Source: Warburgia ugandensis
Taxonomy: Eukaryota; Streptophyta; Magnoliopsida; Canellales; Canellaceae
Reading direction: 5' to 3'
Assembly: GCA_035236585.1 (NCBI GenBank)
Contig: CP141133.1
Location: 44,533,729-44,597,728 of the forward strand
Length of the DNA stretch: 64,000 nt
A program made the translations under genes and the position numbers. Within the stretch, counting starts at the first letter, position 1. Every line of letters begins with the position of its first letter. Below, piece after piece: positions 12,654 through 24,600 of the stretch. The notes under the pieces are model-generated. The model had not been told where the DNA came from. It did not search any database and was given only the letters and a program-made list of their open reading frames with translations.

Positions 12654-14461
12654 TGTGATGACCCGGGTTTTTCCATGCATGTTTAAATGCAATATCTAAT
12701 TCCTAAGGTGGGATGCATCCCTATTTGAAAACCATTTTATAAAAACGATGCAATGCAGCAAAAAATCTTTTGTTTTAAACACATTTTGAAAACCCCGAGT
12801 GTCATTTGCTAACCGAAGTAGTTTTTGAAAAACTTTAGAAATCATGAGTGCTTTTCCTCAGGTCTATCCAGTCATAGCACACAGCTCAACTATAATTAAA
12901 TACAAATACATGTCCAAAGGGTAGAGAGTTTACTCACATATATAGTTGTCTCCTTTGTTTATTCACTTGCTCGTAGCACTAATATCTCCTGAGACGTCTC
13001 TTAGCACTCAACCCGTCCCTGGGTCTCATTTATAAACTCCTGGGTACAAGGAGTCCTTATTAATTTTAATCTATTTAGACATTAGACCGCTAAATCTGCT
13101 GTTTAGGGTCAAGGGTCCTTGCCTAATTCATTGCCAGGCTAGCTCCTATAATATGGACCTACTTATTCAATAATTAAATTCTATGAATGGTCCTATGATC
13201 CTAATTTTAAAGTCTCATTAGGTCCGCGTGTCCCGATTCCCAGGATACCTGTGCATCCTGGTTGAACCGCGACCGCCTCACGTGTGTGTGCGCCTAAAAG
13301 CCGTGCCAGAGACCGCATTTTACATAGGCACATGCATGCTCAAGTGACGCGCTATGACGTGCATCATCACACGGACGCACCTTGTAGCATGGCGCGTCTC
13401 AGCTCCTAGGGCACCCCGTGCATCCTGGTCGAGCTAGGACCGTGCATCATCGCACGAACGCACCTTGTAGCATGGTGCATCTCAGCTCCCAGGGCACCCT
13501 GGTCGAGCCAGGACCCGTGCCCCATGTCACGCGCGCATCTGAAGGCCGTACCTGGGCAGTGTATGCACTGTCGTACACCTGGAACCCATCCCAGGGACCC
13601 AGTCCCAGGTGCACCTAGTGCTTGGCGTCCTTGGGATGCCCGGGTCGTTCATGGCCAGCTGGAGCTGGCATTGTCTTCTCCGGCTAGAAAAATCAACTCG
13701 AAAAAGGCCAGATCCGGCATGGATCTTGGCCTGGGGGAACTGAAATGGAGGAAAGGGAAGGTAAGGAGGGGCTTACCCAGTAGCTGGAGATGGTGCTCCT
13801 CCTGGTAGGTTGCCTGCCTAACCCTTGGTGCTCGAAAACTCAAAGAAGGTAACTCCCATGTCGTGCAAGGCCAGAACAAGAGAAGAGAGGGGAATGGGGA
13901 GATGAAAATGGCCGGCCAGTCTTGGCCTGGCCATTACTGGAAACACAGAGGAACGGGTTTCCGGTTTTTTCTGGAAACCCCAGTCTCAAATGACTGGAAA
14001 ATCGCAAAAAAACGTGGTTTTTTTGGAGAGGGGAGATGGGGTTTTTATAGACTGGCTATGGCGGTGCCTCTCAATGGCTGTGTCGCCATTGGCGGGGGCA
14101 GATCCCTCTAGAAAAATCAGGATCGAGTGTTTCTGGGAGGGTCTAGAGGTTGAAGATGACAGGGGGTGCCATTATCAAAACGGCCCCCTGCGTTTTTCAT
14201 CCTTTTTTGTTTTTTCATTTTTCTGTTTAATTTCCAGAAATACCCCTATCTTTAAATGGCTGTAACTTCTTCATACGAACTCCGTTTTGGGTGATTTTTG
14301 AGGCGTTGGATTCCATTTTTCGAGTAGAATATAATGGTACTAAGTTTCCTCACAAATTCCTTTGTTTACTATTTTAAATAAAATCAAACATTCAACACAG
14401 TTTATTTCCTATAGAACGTTCAATTTTCGTTAAAAATAGTGTAAATTGCTCGGGCATTACA
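12654..14461 (-). repeat. 5' LTR of element E (right copy)
   Basis: Direct repeat of 7675-9571. On the minus strand it starts TGTAATGCCCGAGC and ends GGGTCATCACA, so it has the standard TG...CA termini. It contains the same GC-rich middle and a minus-strand TATA-type box at 14042-14051. It is shorter than the left copy mainly because its tandem array is shorter. Confidence 0.85.
14042..14051 (-). promoter_or_regulatory. TATA-type box in 5' LTR of E
   Basis: Minus-strand TCTATAAAAACCCC, identical to the box in the left LTR. As this LTR is the 5' one, it is the probable promoter of the element when it was active. Confidence 0.45.
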
Positions 14462-15361
14462 TATATAAACATGATTAAGGATATGTATAAAAAGTTGTAA
14501 CAACTGTTAGGACCACTAGTGGAGAGACGGATGATTTTTCTATCACTACGAAATTTCATTGGGAATTGGCATTGAGCTTGTACCTTTTCACATTAATCAT
14601 GAATGAATTAACAAAATATCTGCAAGAGGAGATTTTATGGTACATGTGAGTAAACACAAAGCTAGAGTTATGAAGAGAGGGTATAGAGTCTAAAAGATTT
14701 AAAATTAGCCAAACTAAGGTAGAATATATGGAATGCAATTTTAGCAAGTGGAGGAGTGGGAGTGAAACACAAGTAAAGATTGATAACCAAGAAGTACCAA
14801 AAGACCACTTTTGATACTTGGTATCGAATAATTTGTGAGAGTAGAGAGATTAAGAGGGTTGTTACCCAAAGAATCCAAGTGGATTGGAACAAATGGAGAT
14901 ATGGCTCTAAAGTTTTGTGTGATCAACAAATGCCACTCAAACTAAAAGAAAAATTCTATAAGATGGTTGTAAGACAGCCATGCTTTATGGATTAGAGTAT
15001 TGGGCAACTAAGGAACAACATGCACATAGGATAAACATATCCAAATTGAGGATGTTGAGATGAATGAGTGTGAACACAAGAAAGGATAGGATTAGAAATG
15101 AAAACATTAGAGAAAAGCTAGTAGTAGCAGCAATAAGTAAAATGGGGATGGTAGACTTTGATGATTTGAACATGTCCAATAGAGATTGAAAATGGCACTG
15201 GTTAGGAGTGAGTCGATCCAAATTGAAGTCTCTAAAAGGGCAAGGGAAAGGTCCAAAAGGATATGGATAGAAGTGGTGAGAAAAGATTTTAAAACTTTTG
15301 GATTAAATGAGGCCATGAACCTTGATAGAGGGGAATGGAGTAACAAGATTAATGCAGCTTA
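14462..15361 (+). mobile_element. RTE-A, right part
   Basis: Seen: continues RTE-A after the E insertion. It includes an equivalent of the SALSPYLFTLVMDELTKHL block near 14570-14615, TEYMECNFS near 14719-14746, and the C-terminal region NKWRYGS...LCDQQMPLKLKEKFYKM near 14888-14965. The RT catalytic FADD segment present in RTE-C is missing here. The end (GAATGGAGTAACAAGATTAATGCAGC) matches the last codons of RTE-B, but the GAT-repeat tail is absent. The junction with a CA repeat at 15366 cuts it off. Confidence 0.8.
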
Positions 15362-16385
15362 CTTATACACACACACACACACACACATATATATACATGC
15401 ACATACATATCCCTATATTTAGAAAGCTTTATCCCTATAAATCACTAACTATCACTAATTAGTGTTAACTCTACTATTTTACAGGTCCAATGTACAAATA
15501 AAAAATGCAGAAATTGCCAATTTTGCCCCTGAAAGTGTAATTTCACCTTCCAAGCTAGATCATGGGTCACACTTGCCAAAAGTGAAGTTCTGAAGTTCAA
15601 AATGATCATTGTGTGTCATTGTCAAAGTTAGAGTGATTGCAAACCACATGCACAACTCCTACTCAAATGAGGGTGAAAACGTGGCAAATTCTTAATTCAC
15701 ACATAATTGCATACATTTCACCATCTTGAAATGCTTATGAGGGAAGTTCAATTCACATTCAATGGGATCATATACAATGAAAGATTCTCGTATATAAAAT
15801 AAGACTGGGACTACATGAAGACTTTTTACTTATTTTCTCTCTCCTTTTCAACCAAAAGAAGAAGATCAACCTATAATTGGAAGTCTTACACATGCAAGTT
15901 AGCGAAACACACTTGGTCCCACATGAAATATATGAAGATATCTCTAAGTTATTAAGGCCATTCATTCTAGGGAAACCTAATTCAATGGTGGAGAGAAATT
16001 GAAGTTTAAAGAAGATTTACATGTCATAATGTGATCCCATTCATTCAAGTATGGGTAAGAATGATCTAAGGGCTAGCAATGAAGCATTGAAAAGATCAAA
16101 ACCCTAACCACCTTTCCTGTGTTGAAAAGCCATCCCCAAACCATAAGGAAAGGAAGATCTCAATCACCCATCTTCATCCAATTTTCATCTTAGCTTAGGG
16201 TTTCTAAAAACAAAAGATATACATCCAATTGAATTCCATACCACCCACCTCGTTGCCTTTTTGGACTTTCTAATGTTGAAATCCCTTAGATTTCATTACC
16301 TACTTTCTTTCATTTTCTCTTTCCTTTCAATCTATTCACATTTCTATTGTTTTCCTTTTCTATTGTTTTCACCATCTTTCATTTT
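15361..16385. repeat. Unclassified LTR-like repeat R1, copy 1
   Basis: Shares with 43575-45735 and 57190-57547 a microsatellite left edge, CCYCTATATTTAG, then CACTAATTAGNGTTA and an ACAGGTCCAATGTACAA-like block. No reading frame of substance. It may be an LTR of a Tat/Retand-type element, but no primer site or target repeat was found. Confidence 0.45.
15366..15388. repeat. (AC)n microsatellite
   Basis: About eleven AC units followed by AT-rich repeats, at the left edge of repeat R1 copy 1. A comparable AC run sits at the edge of R1 copy 3 (57201-57222), and a TA run at copy 2. Confidence 0.9.
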
Positions 16386-16603
16386 CGTAACAACCCTTAA
16401 TTTTGAGTTACTTATGTGTAACTGTATTATATTTTACTTGGAATGGAAATTATGAATTTAATTATGTAAAATTGCATTCTATAGAAGTAATCATTTAGAA
16501 AACTCCAAATTTGAACTTAAAACTCAAAAATGGAATGTACATATCAATATGATTCCAACAATGGACATCAGAGCAAAAAAATTTTAAGATCTTTCTAATT
16601 AAG
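16386..16603 (+). repeat. LTR stub resembling G4
   Basis: Begins GTAACAACCCTTAATTTTGAG and continues through words also seen at 45736-45960 (AATTCCAACA, AAAATGGAATGTA). It is cut by the insertion of G1 at 16604. Its continuation on the far side was not found. Confidence 0.5.
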
Positions 16604-17159
16604 TGTAACACCCCTAACTTTTATAAGGAGATTGAATAAATAATGAAATTGAAATTTCAAAGAAAAATCGGGGTGAAATATTAGGGTTATTAAAAATGCA
16701 CTTCTCATAGAAGTAGAATCAAGATATAAGACATGTATAATTGAAAACATACTCGAGGAACCCTTCAAAATGACTATAAGTACATCAAATTCTGAGTTCG
16801 AATGAAAAATTCTTATTTTTTCCATTTTTATGAATAAAATGGTAATTCTACTCATAACCGAGACCTAAGATATAAAAATTTGGAATGTACTCAAAAATAC
16901 AATTCTAACGCCACTAAGTATGCTCAATTCTGAGTTCATGGGAATAAACCCTGTTTTTCTTATTTTTGGAATTAAAAGGGCAAAATGGTCCTTTCAGGCC
17001 CACAAAGGAATCCAATGACCACAAAGCATTTAATCATGAGTCAAACCACTACCACCTACTAGTGGTGAAGGAGGTGGTAGTGGGAATCCAATGACCATTT
17101 AATAATAAAAAGAATTGAACATGATAATTACAAGTAATCATGAAAAATTCCAAAAATCC

Positions 17160-17170
17160 CTATAAATAGC
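17160..17170 (+). promoter_or_regulatory. TATA box in 5' LTR of G1
   Basis: CTATAAATAGC, 556 bp from the LTR start. The matching words are TTATAAATAGCC in the 3' LTR (26643, offset 586) and CTATAAATAC in solo LTR G6 (58494 + 562). Conservation of word and offset across three LTRs supports a core promoter. Confidence 0.6.
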
Positions 17171-20100
17171 ATATAAAATTCCAAAAAATATTTCTAATGT
17201 TCTTCATGAAGTCCCCTACCATGCCCTAAAATCCCACCTACAAAATCTTCCCCAATCATTCCCTAAATTTTCTTCTTTCCTTCTTTCTCTCTCTTTCCCT
17301 AGGATAATGACCACATACGCACCCGATAGACAATTCATGTTTGTTATCAGGGTGCGTCTAGGGACGCGTCGTCCCCAATGAACCAGGATTTCCACTTGGG
17401 AAACCCTATTTGAATTAGTCATCCATTTCCATCCAATAAATTTCAATCTTAGCCATTGGATCTGTTCGGACTGAGGAAATCTACAAAAACCCTAAGAAAA
17501 TTGGATGATCCAACTCCTAGATCGCTGGGAAAATCAAAACAAAAACAAGAACGGTACTGAGTACCATCTTCGATGGTCAATCCTAGTTATTTTGACCAAT
17601 CTAGCCCTTAAAACTTGATCTAGAACTATTGAAACTCTTTAGGGAGGGGTGGTCTACAAAAGCCCCAAGGTTTCACTCCATCTCTGGCAAGGCAATGGAG
17701 GAATCAACCTATGTATATTTTTTTGTCTTCTAGGGTTTCTTTTATCTTCACCGATGTAATTTCTTCTTCTTCAGTGACTCTCTCTTCACCGGACTGGCAC
17801 AAGTAGGTGCACCTTTCTCCCCTCCTTCCATTCCAGCATTTAGTTTGGGTTTTTCGGCCTCCTAGAGATCTCCTCGACCATTGATCCGTCAGGAATGATG
17901 AATATGGCAACAAGGTTGAGATCCACCCTCTTGGATGGCTTAGATAAAACTTCTGAGTTGTTGGATGGATTTCTAGGGCCCCAAAACCCCAGGAGATGTA
18001 ATCTCAGCCTTTGATAGTCAAGGATGGAGGAGATCCAGCGATGGGTGATCTGAAGGCCCAGATTTGGACTGTCTCGCCCCATAGCTGGTCACCTCTACCC
18101 AACCACCTATAATAGGAGGTAACAGGTGAGGGCCACTGGTCGTCCCCGCACCCGTTAGCCTAGGTTTGATTAGGGCCATCCAATTTTTGAACTAGAAGCT
18201 CATTTCTACAATTAAGAGCTCAATTTAGCTTTGATTTCATATCTGAAAGTGTCTATAGATTCCTTGTCACTTGTAGAAGTTACTGAACTCATAAAATCTA
18301 TATTTTCAATTGTATTAAGTTGTGATAATTAGTAGAATCCATACCAAAGGTAGTGGATCATGATCCCGATGACTTGAAAATGAAAATCTAAACCGATAGA
18401 TGGATTCAGGTGGTCTCAAAAATCTATGGATCATGATCACAATAAAATTTATATATATCTAGATCAAGAAATTAAACAAAAATAGTAAGATTCAATATTA
18501 GCCCTTAAAACAGGCTGAAATCTTAAAATCGCAATTCTGATCTCAATTTAACTCCAAATTGAGATTGAAAAGTTGTGTTGGATTCCTCTTGATGAGTAGA
18601 ACCTACAGAACTTAGAAAATTTATGTTTTGATACATGTAAATTTATATTAAGAAAGAAAAGTACTACTAATTCTTATGATTAGTGAAATTTGGATTGATC
18701 AAACTCTATAATTCTGATCCACTGATGATCTTGTGATTTTGAAACATGGAATCAATGGTTATAAGTGACTAATCTATGTTTAATTAAGAGATCTAGCCTT
18801 AAAAGTAGCAAGATCCATAAAAATGAATGGTAATCTCCTTGATCAAGTTGATCAAGGATGATTGGACAGTATGGATGTATTTGCATGAAGATATGAAGTT
18901 AATATCATATGGATTTATGGACTTGATGATGATGATTTGGGATAGATTAAGATTTATGCCCTTAAAATGGGATAAAAGGACTTAAGATCTTCTTGATCGG
19001 TTGGATAAAAAAGGATCAGATCATTTGATGAGAATCCATCAATGATCTGATAATGAAATCACATTAAGAAGATGTATTAGATCTAAAGGAAAATGAAAAG
19101 ATCAAGATCTAAATCCTTAAAGGGATAGAAATCAACTATAACCATTGGCTCATGATGAATAGTTATGGCATGTTAGATTTTCATTTGAATTATTAAATTT
19201 TATTATCATTGTCATTTATTGCATAGTAGATTTAATTTATTTATTTATATATGCTTTAATGATTATGCTATGAAAATTACATTGAAAATGTAATTAAATG
19301 AAAAATAGAGTTGAAGGACATTTACATGGAATCAATGACATGGACTTAATGATAGTAAGGGCTATTGTTAGTAGGATAATATAAGGAACATCATTTCCTT
19401 AGCCCAATTTAAGAGAATAATGAAACTCCATGAATGACATCTTAATGTACATGGACTTAATTAAAATCAATTAGAAAGAGTACTTAGGGTTGAAATGCTC
19501 ATAGGAACATTATGAAAGGTTGAGCTAAGGTCACACTAATGAATGATGAACATGGTGGTTAAGGGGGTTCTCTAATAGAGCCTTGCTCTTTCCCTACCTT
19601 CCGTTGACGTTTATGAGGTCTAAACACCTCCTTACATGAGGATTGAAGTAACCACTTTGTGTTCAACCATTCAGCTAGTGAGCCTTAGCCAATTTGACAT
19701 AAGAGGAGCTGTCTAGACTTAGGATGAAATAAGTTATCCTCAACTAGTAAAACATTAATAGGTTGAGTAATAATAGTAAGAGCATAAAAGGTTAGTAAAT
19801 TATCTAATCCTAATAAAAATTGTAAGTAAGATAAGGATAATCAAACAAGATCCATGACATCTTAAATGATAAAAAATAATAAGAATACTAATGTCGTATT
19901 TTATTATGTATGTATGTGTAGAAAAATATAGATAGAGAACTCAAACCCTTGATCAAACATGATTCAAGGAAAATTAGGACATCCCTTATAGGAATACATG
20001 AAGGAAGAATACTTGTATAGAGGAATAACTTTATACGTATGGTTTGACAAATGTATGAATCCATACCATGAGGGGCAATGTGGAGTGAATACCACTTGAG

Positions 20101-21049
20101 ATGTATGAATCAAGACCATGATACCACTTTAAGGTAGGTGGATATAGAAAAATGTATTAAGGATTCATGTGTATACATACATGATCTTCTGTCTGGAATT
20201 ATAGACCTTCATAATATAAGTATACTTGGTACCTTACCATAATAATGATCCAGTCACATGATCCAACTAAGTGATCAAACCCCATGATCCAATTTAACGA
20301 ATCTAATCAAATGAGGTGAAAGTAATGATGTGTGTAGACTAAGGAAACCCTCAGAATAGGGCATAGAAAATATTCCATCCTTAGTTAAACAGACACATTG
20401 TTTGATATATACAATATATTTTACATACAAGCATGGTAGCTTGTGATTTGGTTTTACACAGTCTTAGGACTGGGGATGCTATGCTAGGTAAGTTATGAGG
20501 GTTTGGTCACCCGCTTCCTAAAAGTTATATGATGGATACCATGCCCAAAAAGAGGCAAAATGTCAGGTGGGGTAGTCATGAGAAGGCCGCCACTGTGACA
20601 GCCATGGTCCCCCCATGTGGACATGGATTTTGTTATTTCCACAGTTGGCCTCAATGGAGTATTATGCAATTATCTGGGTATGCTGTATGGATTTAGATTG
20701 CAGCATAGTAGTCCTTGAGTATTTTGCATTGTGAGACACATATGATAGGCATAGTGTAAAGCCATGGCATGATGAGATGCCACTACATGAGTTCCTGGAA
20801 AGAAAATCCCCTTATGAGAATTGGCTGAATATTAATCTCCTAACTGGAAGTATAGTCAGGGGAAGGAACAAGTTTTGAGAAATTTTTACTATTTTAACAG
20901 ATTTATCCTATACTACATAGATAATGTATATACTCTAGGTTGAAATAACACATGAGTAGATAACCATGATGGAATAATGACTGAGGTATGTATTCTTATA
21001 TTAGGGAAGCAGTATATTTTTGTATCCCCTACCAAGCATTGGTTGCTGA

Positions 21050-21081
21050 GATATTGTAAATGTTTGAATATTTACAATATC
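21050..21081. other. Conserved hairpin near the 3' end of the G1 LTR
   Basis: Perfect inverted repeat GATATTGTAAAT / ATTTACAATATC with an 8-base spacer. The same structure is at 62787-62818 in solo LTR G6. It lies about 400 bp before the LTR end, in the R/U5 portion, so it would be present in the element RNA. Function unknown; RNA 3'-end formation or genome dimerisation are possibilities. Confidence 0.7.
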
Positions 21082-21477
21082 ACAGATATAGGGAGGGAGA
21101 CTTAAGGAAATAAAGCTTGAAGACTCAGAAGCTGCAAGACTGATTAGAGTATTTCTCTTAAAGATTGTGTAATTTGGTTATGTACTTTGTAATTTGGATG
21201 GTATTTGGACAATGGATTGTAATTGTAATACAAGGGCTGTGTAAGAGTGAACTACATCATGATTCTTAGTATTCAATAAAAATTTATTTTGTACAAAATG
21301 TCTATGTGTATTATGTACCTTGAGGTGAGACTTGGGTTTTGTTACAAACAAATTTAAAAGAAAAGAATTTTTGCTACATTGTTTGCAAAAAAAATTTACC
21401 ATTAAGGGCCTTGACTTTGAAAAATGTACTATAAAATGTATTACAAAATGTGTTACAAAAACCCAGGTCATCACAGT

Positions 21478-21490
21478 TGGTATCAGAGCC
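21478..21490 (+). other. Primer binding site of G1 (tRNA-iMet type)
   Basis: TGGTATCAGAGCC two bases after the 5' LTR, the classical initiator-methionine tRNA primer site of plant gypsy and copia elements. Confidence 0.85.
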
Positions 21491-21602
21491 ATTCATCTAG
21501 TCAGTCATAGCCCCAATATGTCCAAAGGAATAATCCAAATTAGGATATATTAGAAATGGGTTAAGTAGAATACTTATATAGAAATCTAGGTTTTGAGCAG
21601 AT

Positions 21603-22700
21603 GCCACCAAAAAGGGCAAACAGGCGGACGACTCAAAGGGAACCTAAGAATGTTATGAAAGGATCACCTGGGAATAATCTAGAGGAGGTGATGACTAGGG
21701 TATTGAGGAATCTTCTTCCTCAGCTTATACAGCCTCAGGCTACTCCAATTGAAGCACCAAGTATTTAGGCTTAGGCTCAACCTGATGTAGGACCCAGTAC
21801 TCCTATACCCAGACAGGATACTCCAACTCCGGTACAGGATAATCCTTCACTTGTACCTAGTGGAGTGTTGGAAACCTCTCAATTGACACCTGAAAATATA
21901 GACAAGATGGTGGAAAGGTTTCAGAAGATGGTTATCAGCTACAATGGCGAGGGTGATGCCGAGAAAGTTGAAGAATGGATCCATGAAGTAGAGAAGACCT
22001 TTAGTGTATTGAGGACTCTGGAGAATCTTAAGGTCAAGTTGGCCACATATATAGTGAAGCAAGAAGCAGCTTTTTGGTGGAGATTAGTACAAAGGAATTT
22101 CTTCTCCAATCCTGAAGAAATTTCATGGGAAAAGTTTAAGGAAATTTTTAATGAGAAATATTTCCCAGTCCATGTGCAAGTCTGAAAGGAGAAGAAGTTC
22201 CTAGATCTATGACAAGGAAACCTTTTAGTTATTGATTATGAAAATAAGTTCATTCAACTGAAGAGATTTGCAAGCCATACATGTGACACTAAAAGTCATA
22301 TGATGGATCATTTTATGGAAGGGTTACGCCTAAGGCTAAGAACGAAGGTGCTAGGAACTAAACCTACAACTATGACCAAATGTGTTGAGATGACTTCTAA
22401 ATTTGAAGAAGACTATAAGAGAAATCAATTTATGAAACTTGGACGAGGGGGAAATTATCATCAAAAACCCTTCAAGAAGGGCAAAAGACCACCAAACAAC
22501 TTTAGGACTTCTAACCATCAGGGAAATCAAGCTAAGCAGAAACGATGCCCCAAATACAAAGCATATCATCCAAGCAATGTGTGTCCCCATTCGGCCCCAC
22601 AACCACCGCAGCCTCCTATCAAATGTTGCAATTGCAGTGAGTTAGGGCATTTCTCTAACAACTACGACAAACCCTTGGTAGTTAAGGATGCAAAAGCTGA
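21603..22700 (+). pseudogene. Gag remnant of G1
   Basis: Seen: starts MPPKRANRRTTQREPK at 21603. A gag core follows at about 21940-22180 (EEWIHEVEKTFSVL, KLATYIVKQEAAFWW, EKFKEIFNEKYFP). A basic stretch and a CCHC-type zinc-knuckle region (KCCNCSELGHFSNN, about 22620-22665) come after. Known: gag packages element RNA in the cytoplasmic particle. It is not open along its whole length and is treated as a fossil. Confidence 0.8.
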
Positions 22701-22779
22701 GAATGTACTGCGTCATCAAAGAAGGGTGTTCACCATTATTGATGGAGAGGCTGGTACATCTAATGCAATTATTGAAGGT

Positions 22780-23250
22780 ACATTGCTAGTATTTTATCAC
22801 CATACTGTTTGATTCTGGATCCACCCATTCTTTCATATCATGTGTATTTGCATCTAGTATACAATTGATAGTGAAGAAATTGGGATTCTATCTAGATGTG
22901 ATGACACCAGTGGGTAAAACAGTTAGATTATAGGAATATCTTCAAGATGTACCTATTGAAGCACAGGGGAAAAGAATGGGTATCGACCTCATTTTACTCA
23001 ACATGGTAGATTTTGACATAATACTGAGTATGGATTGGCTAGCAAAATACTGGGTAATTATGGACTACCGTAAAAAGAAAAATCATTTATAACACACCCA
23101 AAGAAGAAATGCTAGTATTGCATGGAAGACCAAATGGCTTGGACAAGTATATCATATTAGCTATGAAGGCTACCAAATATGTGTCCAAGGGATGTCAGGC
23201 ATTTTTAGCAACTGTAGTTGCTTTGAATGTTGAATAGGCCAAGATAGAAG
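22780..23250 (+). pseudogene. Protease region of G1
   Basis: Seen: a LFDSGSTHSFIS-like stretch at about 22806-22842 and an equivalent of GMDWLAKY at about 23030-23050, the two landmarks that bracket the aspartic protease of gypsy elements. Known role: polyprotein maturation. It is broken. Confidence 0.65.
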
Positions 23251-23269
23251 AAATCAACATAGTTAGGGA

Positions 23270-24060
23270 ATTCTAAGATGTGTTTCCTGAAGAACTCCTA
23301 GGTTTACCACCCCATAGGGGAATTGAGTTTACCATCAAAGTAATTCCTAGTAGAACTCCAATTTCTAAAGAACCCTATAGGATGGCCCTAGCTGAGTTAA
23401 GGGAATTGAAGAATCAACTGTAGGAATTGTTGGACAAAGGGTTTATCCAGCCAAGTAATTCACCCTAGGGAGCACCAGTGATATTTGTGAAAAAGAAAGA
23501 TAGGTGCATGAGGTTCTGTATCAATTATTGGATGCTGAATAATGTAACAATAAAAAATAGATACCCTCCACCCTGCATTGATGATCTCTTTGATCAACTG
23601 CAATCTACTAAGGTCTTTTCCAAAATTGGCCTTAGATCAGGATATCATCAATTGCGTATCAAAAATGAAGATATACCCAAAACTACATTAAGAACCCAGA
23701 ATAGTCATTATGAATTTTCAGTGATGGCTTTTCGATTAACCAATGTTCCTACTGTATTCATGGACTTGATGAATAGAATTTTCAAGGAATTTCTGGATAA
23801 ATTTGTAATTGTAATCATCGACGATATACTGATTTATTCTACTAGTATACGGGAACATCGGGAACATTTACAAGTTATATTAAGCACATTTAAAAGACAC
23901 AAAATATTTGAAAATTTTAATAAGTGTGAATTTTGGTTGAAAAAAGTCAACTTTCTAGGGCATGTAATTTACCAGAATGGAGTAGAGGTGGACCCAACCA
24001 AGGTGGAAGCAGTAATGAATTGGGAGCAACCAAAGACAGTAATTGAAATATGAAGTTTTC
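23270..24060 (+). pseudogene. Reverse transcriptase region of G1
   Basis: Seen: motifs in order include FVKKKDRCMRFCINYWMLN (about 23487), RYPPPCIDDLFDQL (about 23560), YHQLRIKNEDIPKT (about 23644), the catalytic loop IIDDILIYS (about 23814-23840) and FLGHVIYQNGVEVDP (about 23951-23995). Known: these are the gypsy RT motifs, with the DD pair in the catalytic loop. The longest open piece covers most of the domain. Confidence 0.85.
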
Positions 24061-24600
24061 TGGGGTTAGCTGAATATTATCATAGATTTATCAAGGATTT
24101 TCCTGTATAGCTCTTCCTTTAACTTCTTTTACTAGAAAAGGAGTACAATTTACTTGGACTAATGAATGTGAAAGCAGTTTCCAAGAGTTAAAGAGGAGAT
24201 TAACTGCAGCACCTGTATTGACCCTACCATCAAGGAGTGGAGATTTTGAGATATACTATGATGCTTTTGGAAAAGGGTTAGGAAGTGTATTAATGCAAAA
24301 AGGGAAGGTCATTGCTTATGCCTCACATCAACTGAAGAAACATGAAATGAACTACCCGGTACATGACCTAGAACTTATGGCAGTAGTGTTTGCCTTAAAA
24401 TTTTGGCGACATTACTTGTACGGGGAGAAATTCAATGTATTCACTAATCACAAGAGCCTCAAGTATATTTTCACCCAGGCTAATCTGAATATGAGACAAA
24501 GAAGGTGGATGGAATATCTTAAGGATTATGATTTTGTCATTTAATACCATCCTGGAAAGGCTAATGTAGTGGTTGATGCACTAAGCAGACACACAAAAGT
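24060..24600 (+). pseudogene. RNase H region of G1
   Basis: Seen: [17 protein letters not shown] (about 24248), [20 protein letters not shown] (about 24307), [19 protein letters not shown] (about 24367) and [10 protein letters not shown] (about 24508) are ordered gypsy RNase H landmarks, including the D and E positions expected to bind metal. DALSRH follows at about 24574. Remnant of a broken element. Confidence 0.85.

Larger units (their letters stand above)
7675..14461 (-). mobile_element. LTR retrotransposon E, minus strand, nested in RTE-A
   Basis: Seen: two direct repeats of about 1.9 and 1.8 kb flank a 3.1 kb interior. Next to the right repeat is the reverse complement of TGGTATCAGAGCCC, a tRNA-iMet primer site, so the element reads right to left. 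Next to the left repeat is a purine tract on the minus strand. The flanking RTE sequence continues across the insertion with a near-matching 5-bp target repeat (tctat / tatat). Known: an iMet primer site and a polypurine tract followed by TGTAATGCC fit plant Ty3/gypsy elements. The interior has no sizeable reading frame, so the element is broken. The LTRs still look closely alike, so it is younger than RTE-A. Confidence 0.85.
16604..21475 (+). repeat. 5' LTR of G1 (4.87 kb)
   Basis: Starts TGTAACACCCCTAAC and ends AGGTCATCACA, two bases before the primer site. Its start matches 26057 onward (3' LTR of G1), and it matches the solo LTR G6 (58494-63189) more distantly over its whole length. It contains a TATA box at 17160, a module shared with NA1, NA2 and G6 (19460-19690), a conserved block at 20505-20640 and a perfect 12-bp hairpin at 21050-21081. 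At nearly 5 kb it is among the longer plant gypsy LTRs. Confidence 0.85.

Noticed and set aside
13418-14265. Open frames similar to those at 8427-9365
   Set aside because: Same GC-rich LTR sequence in its second copy; incidental frames, not genes.
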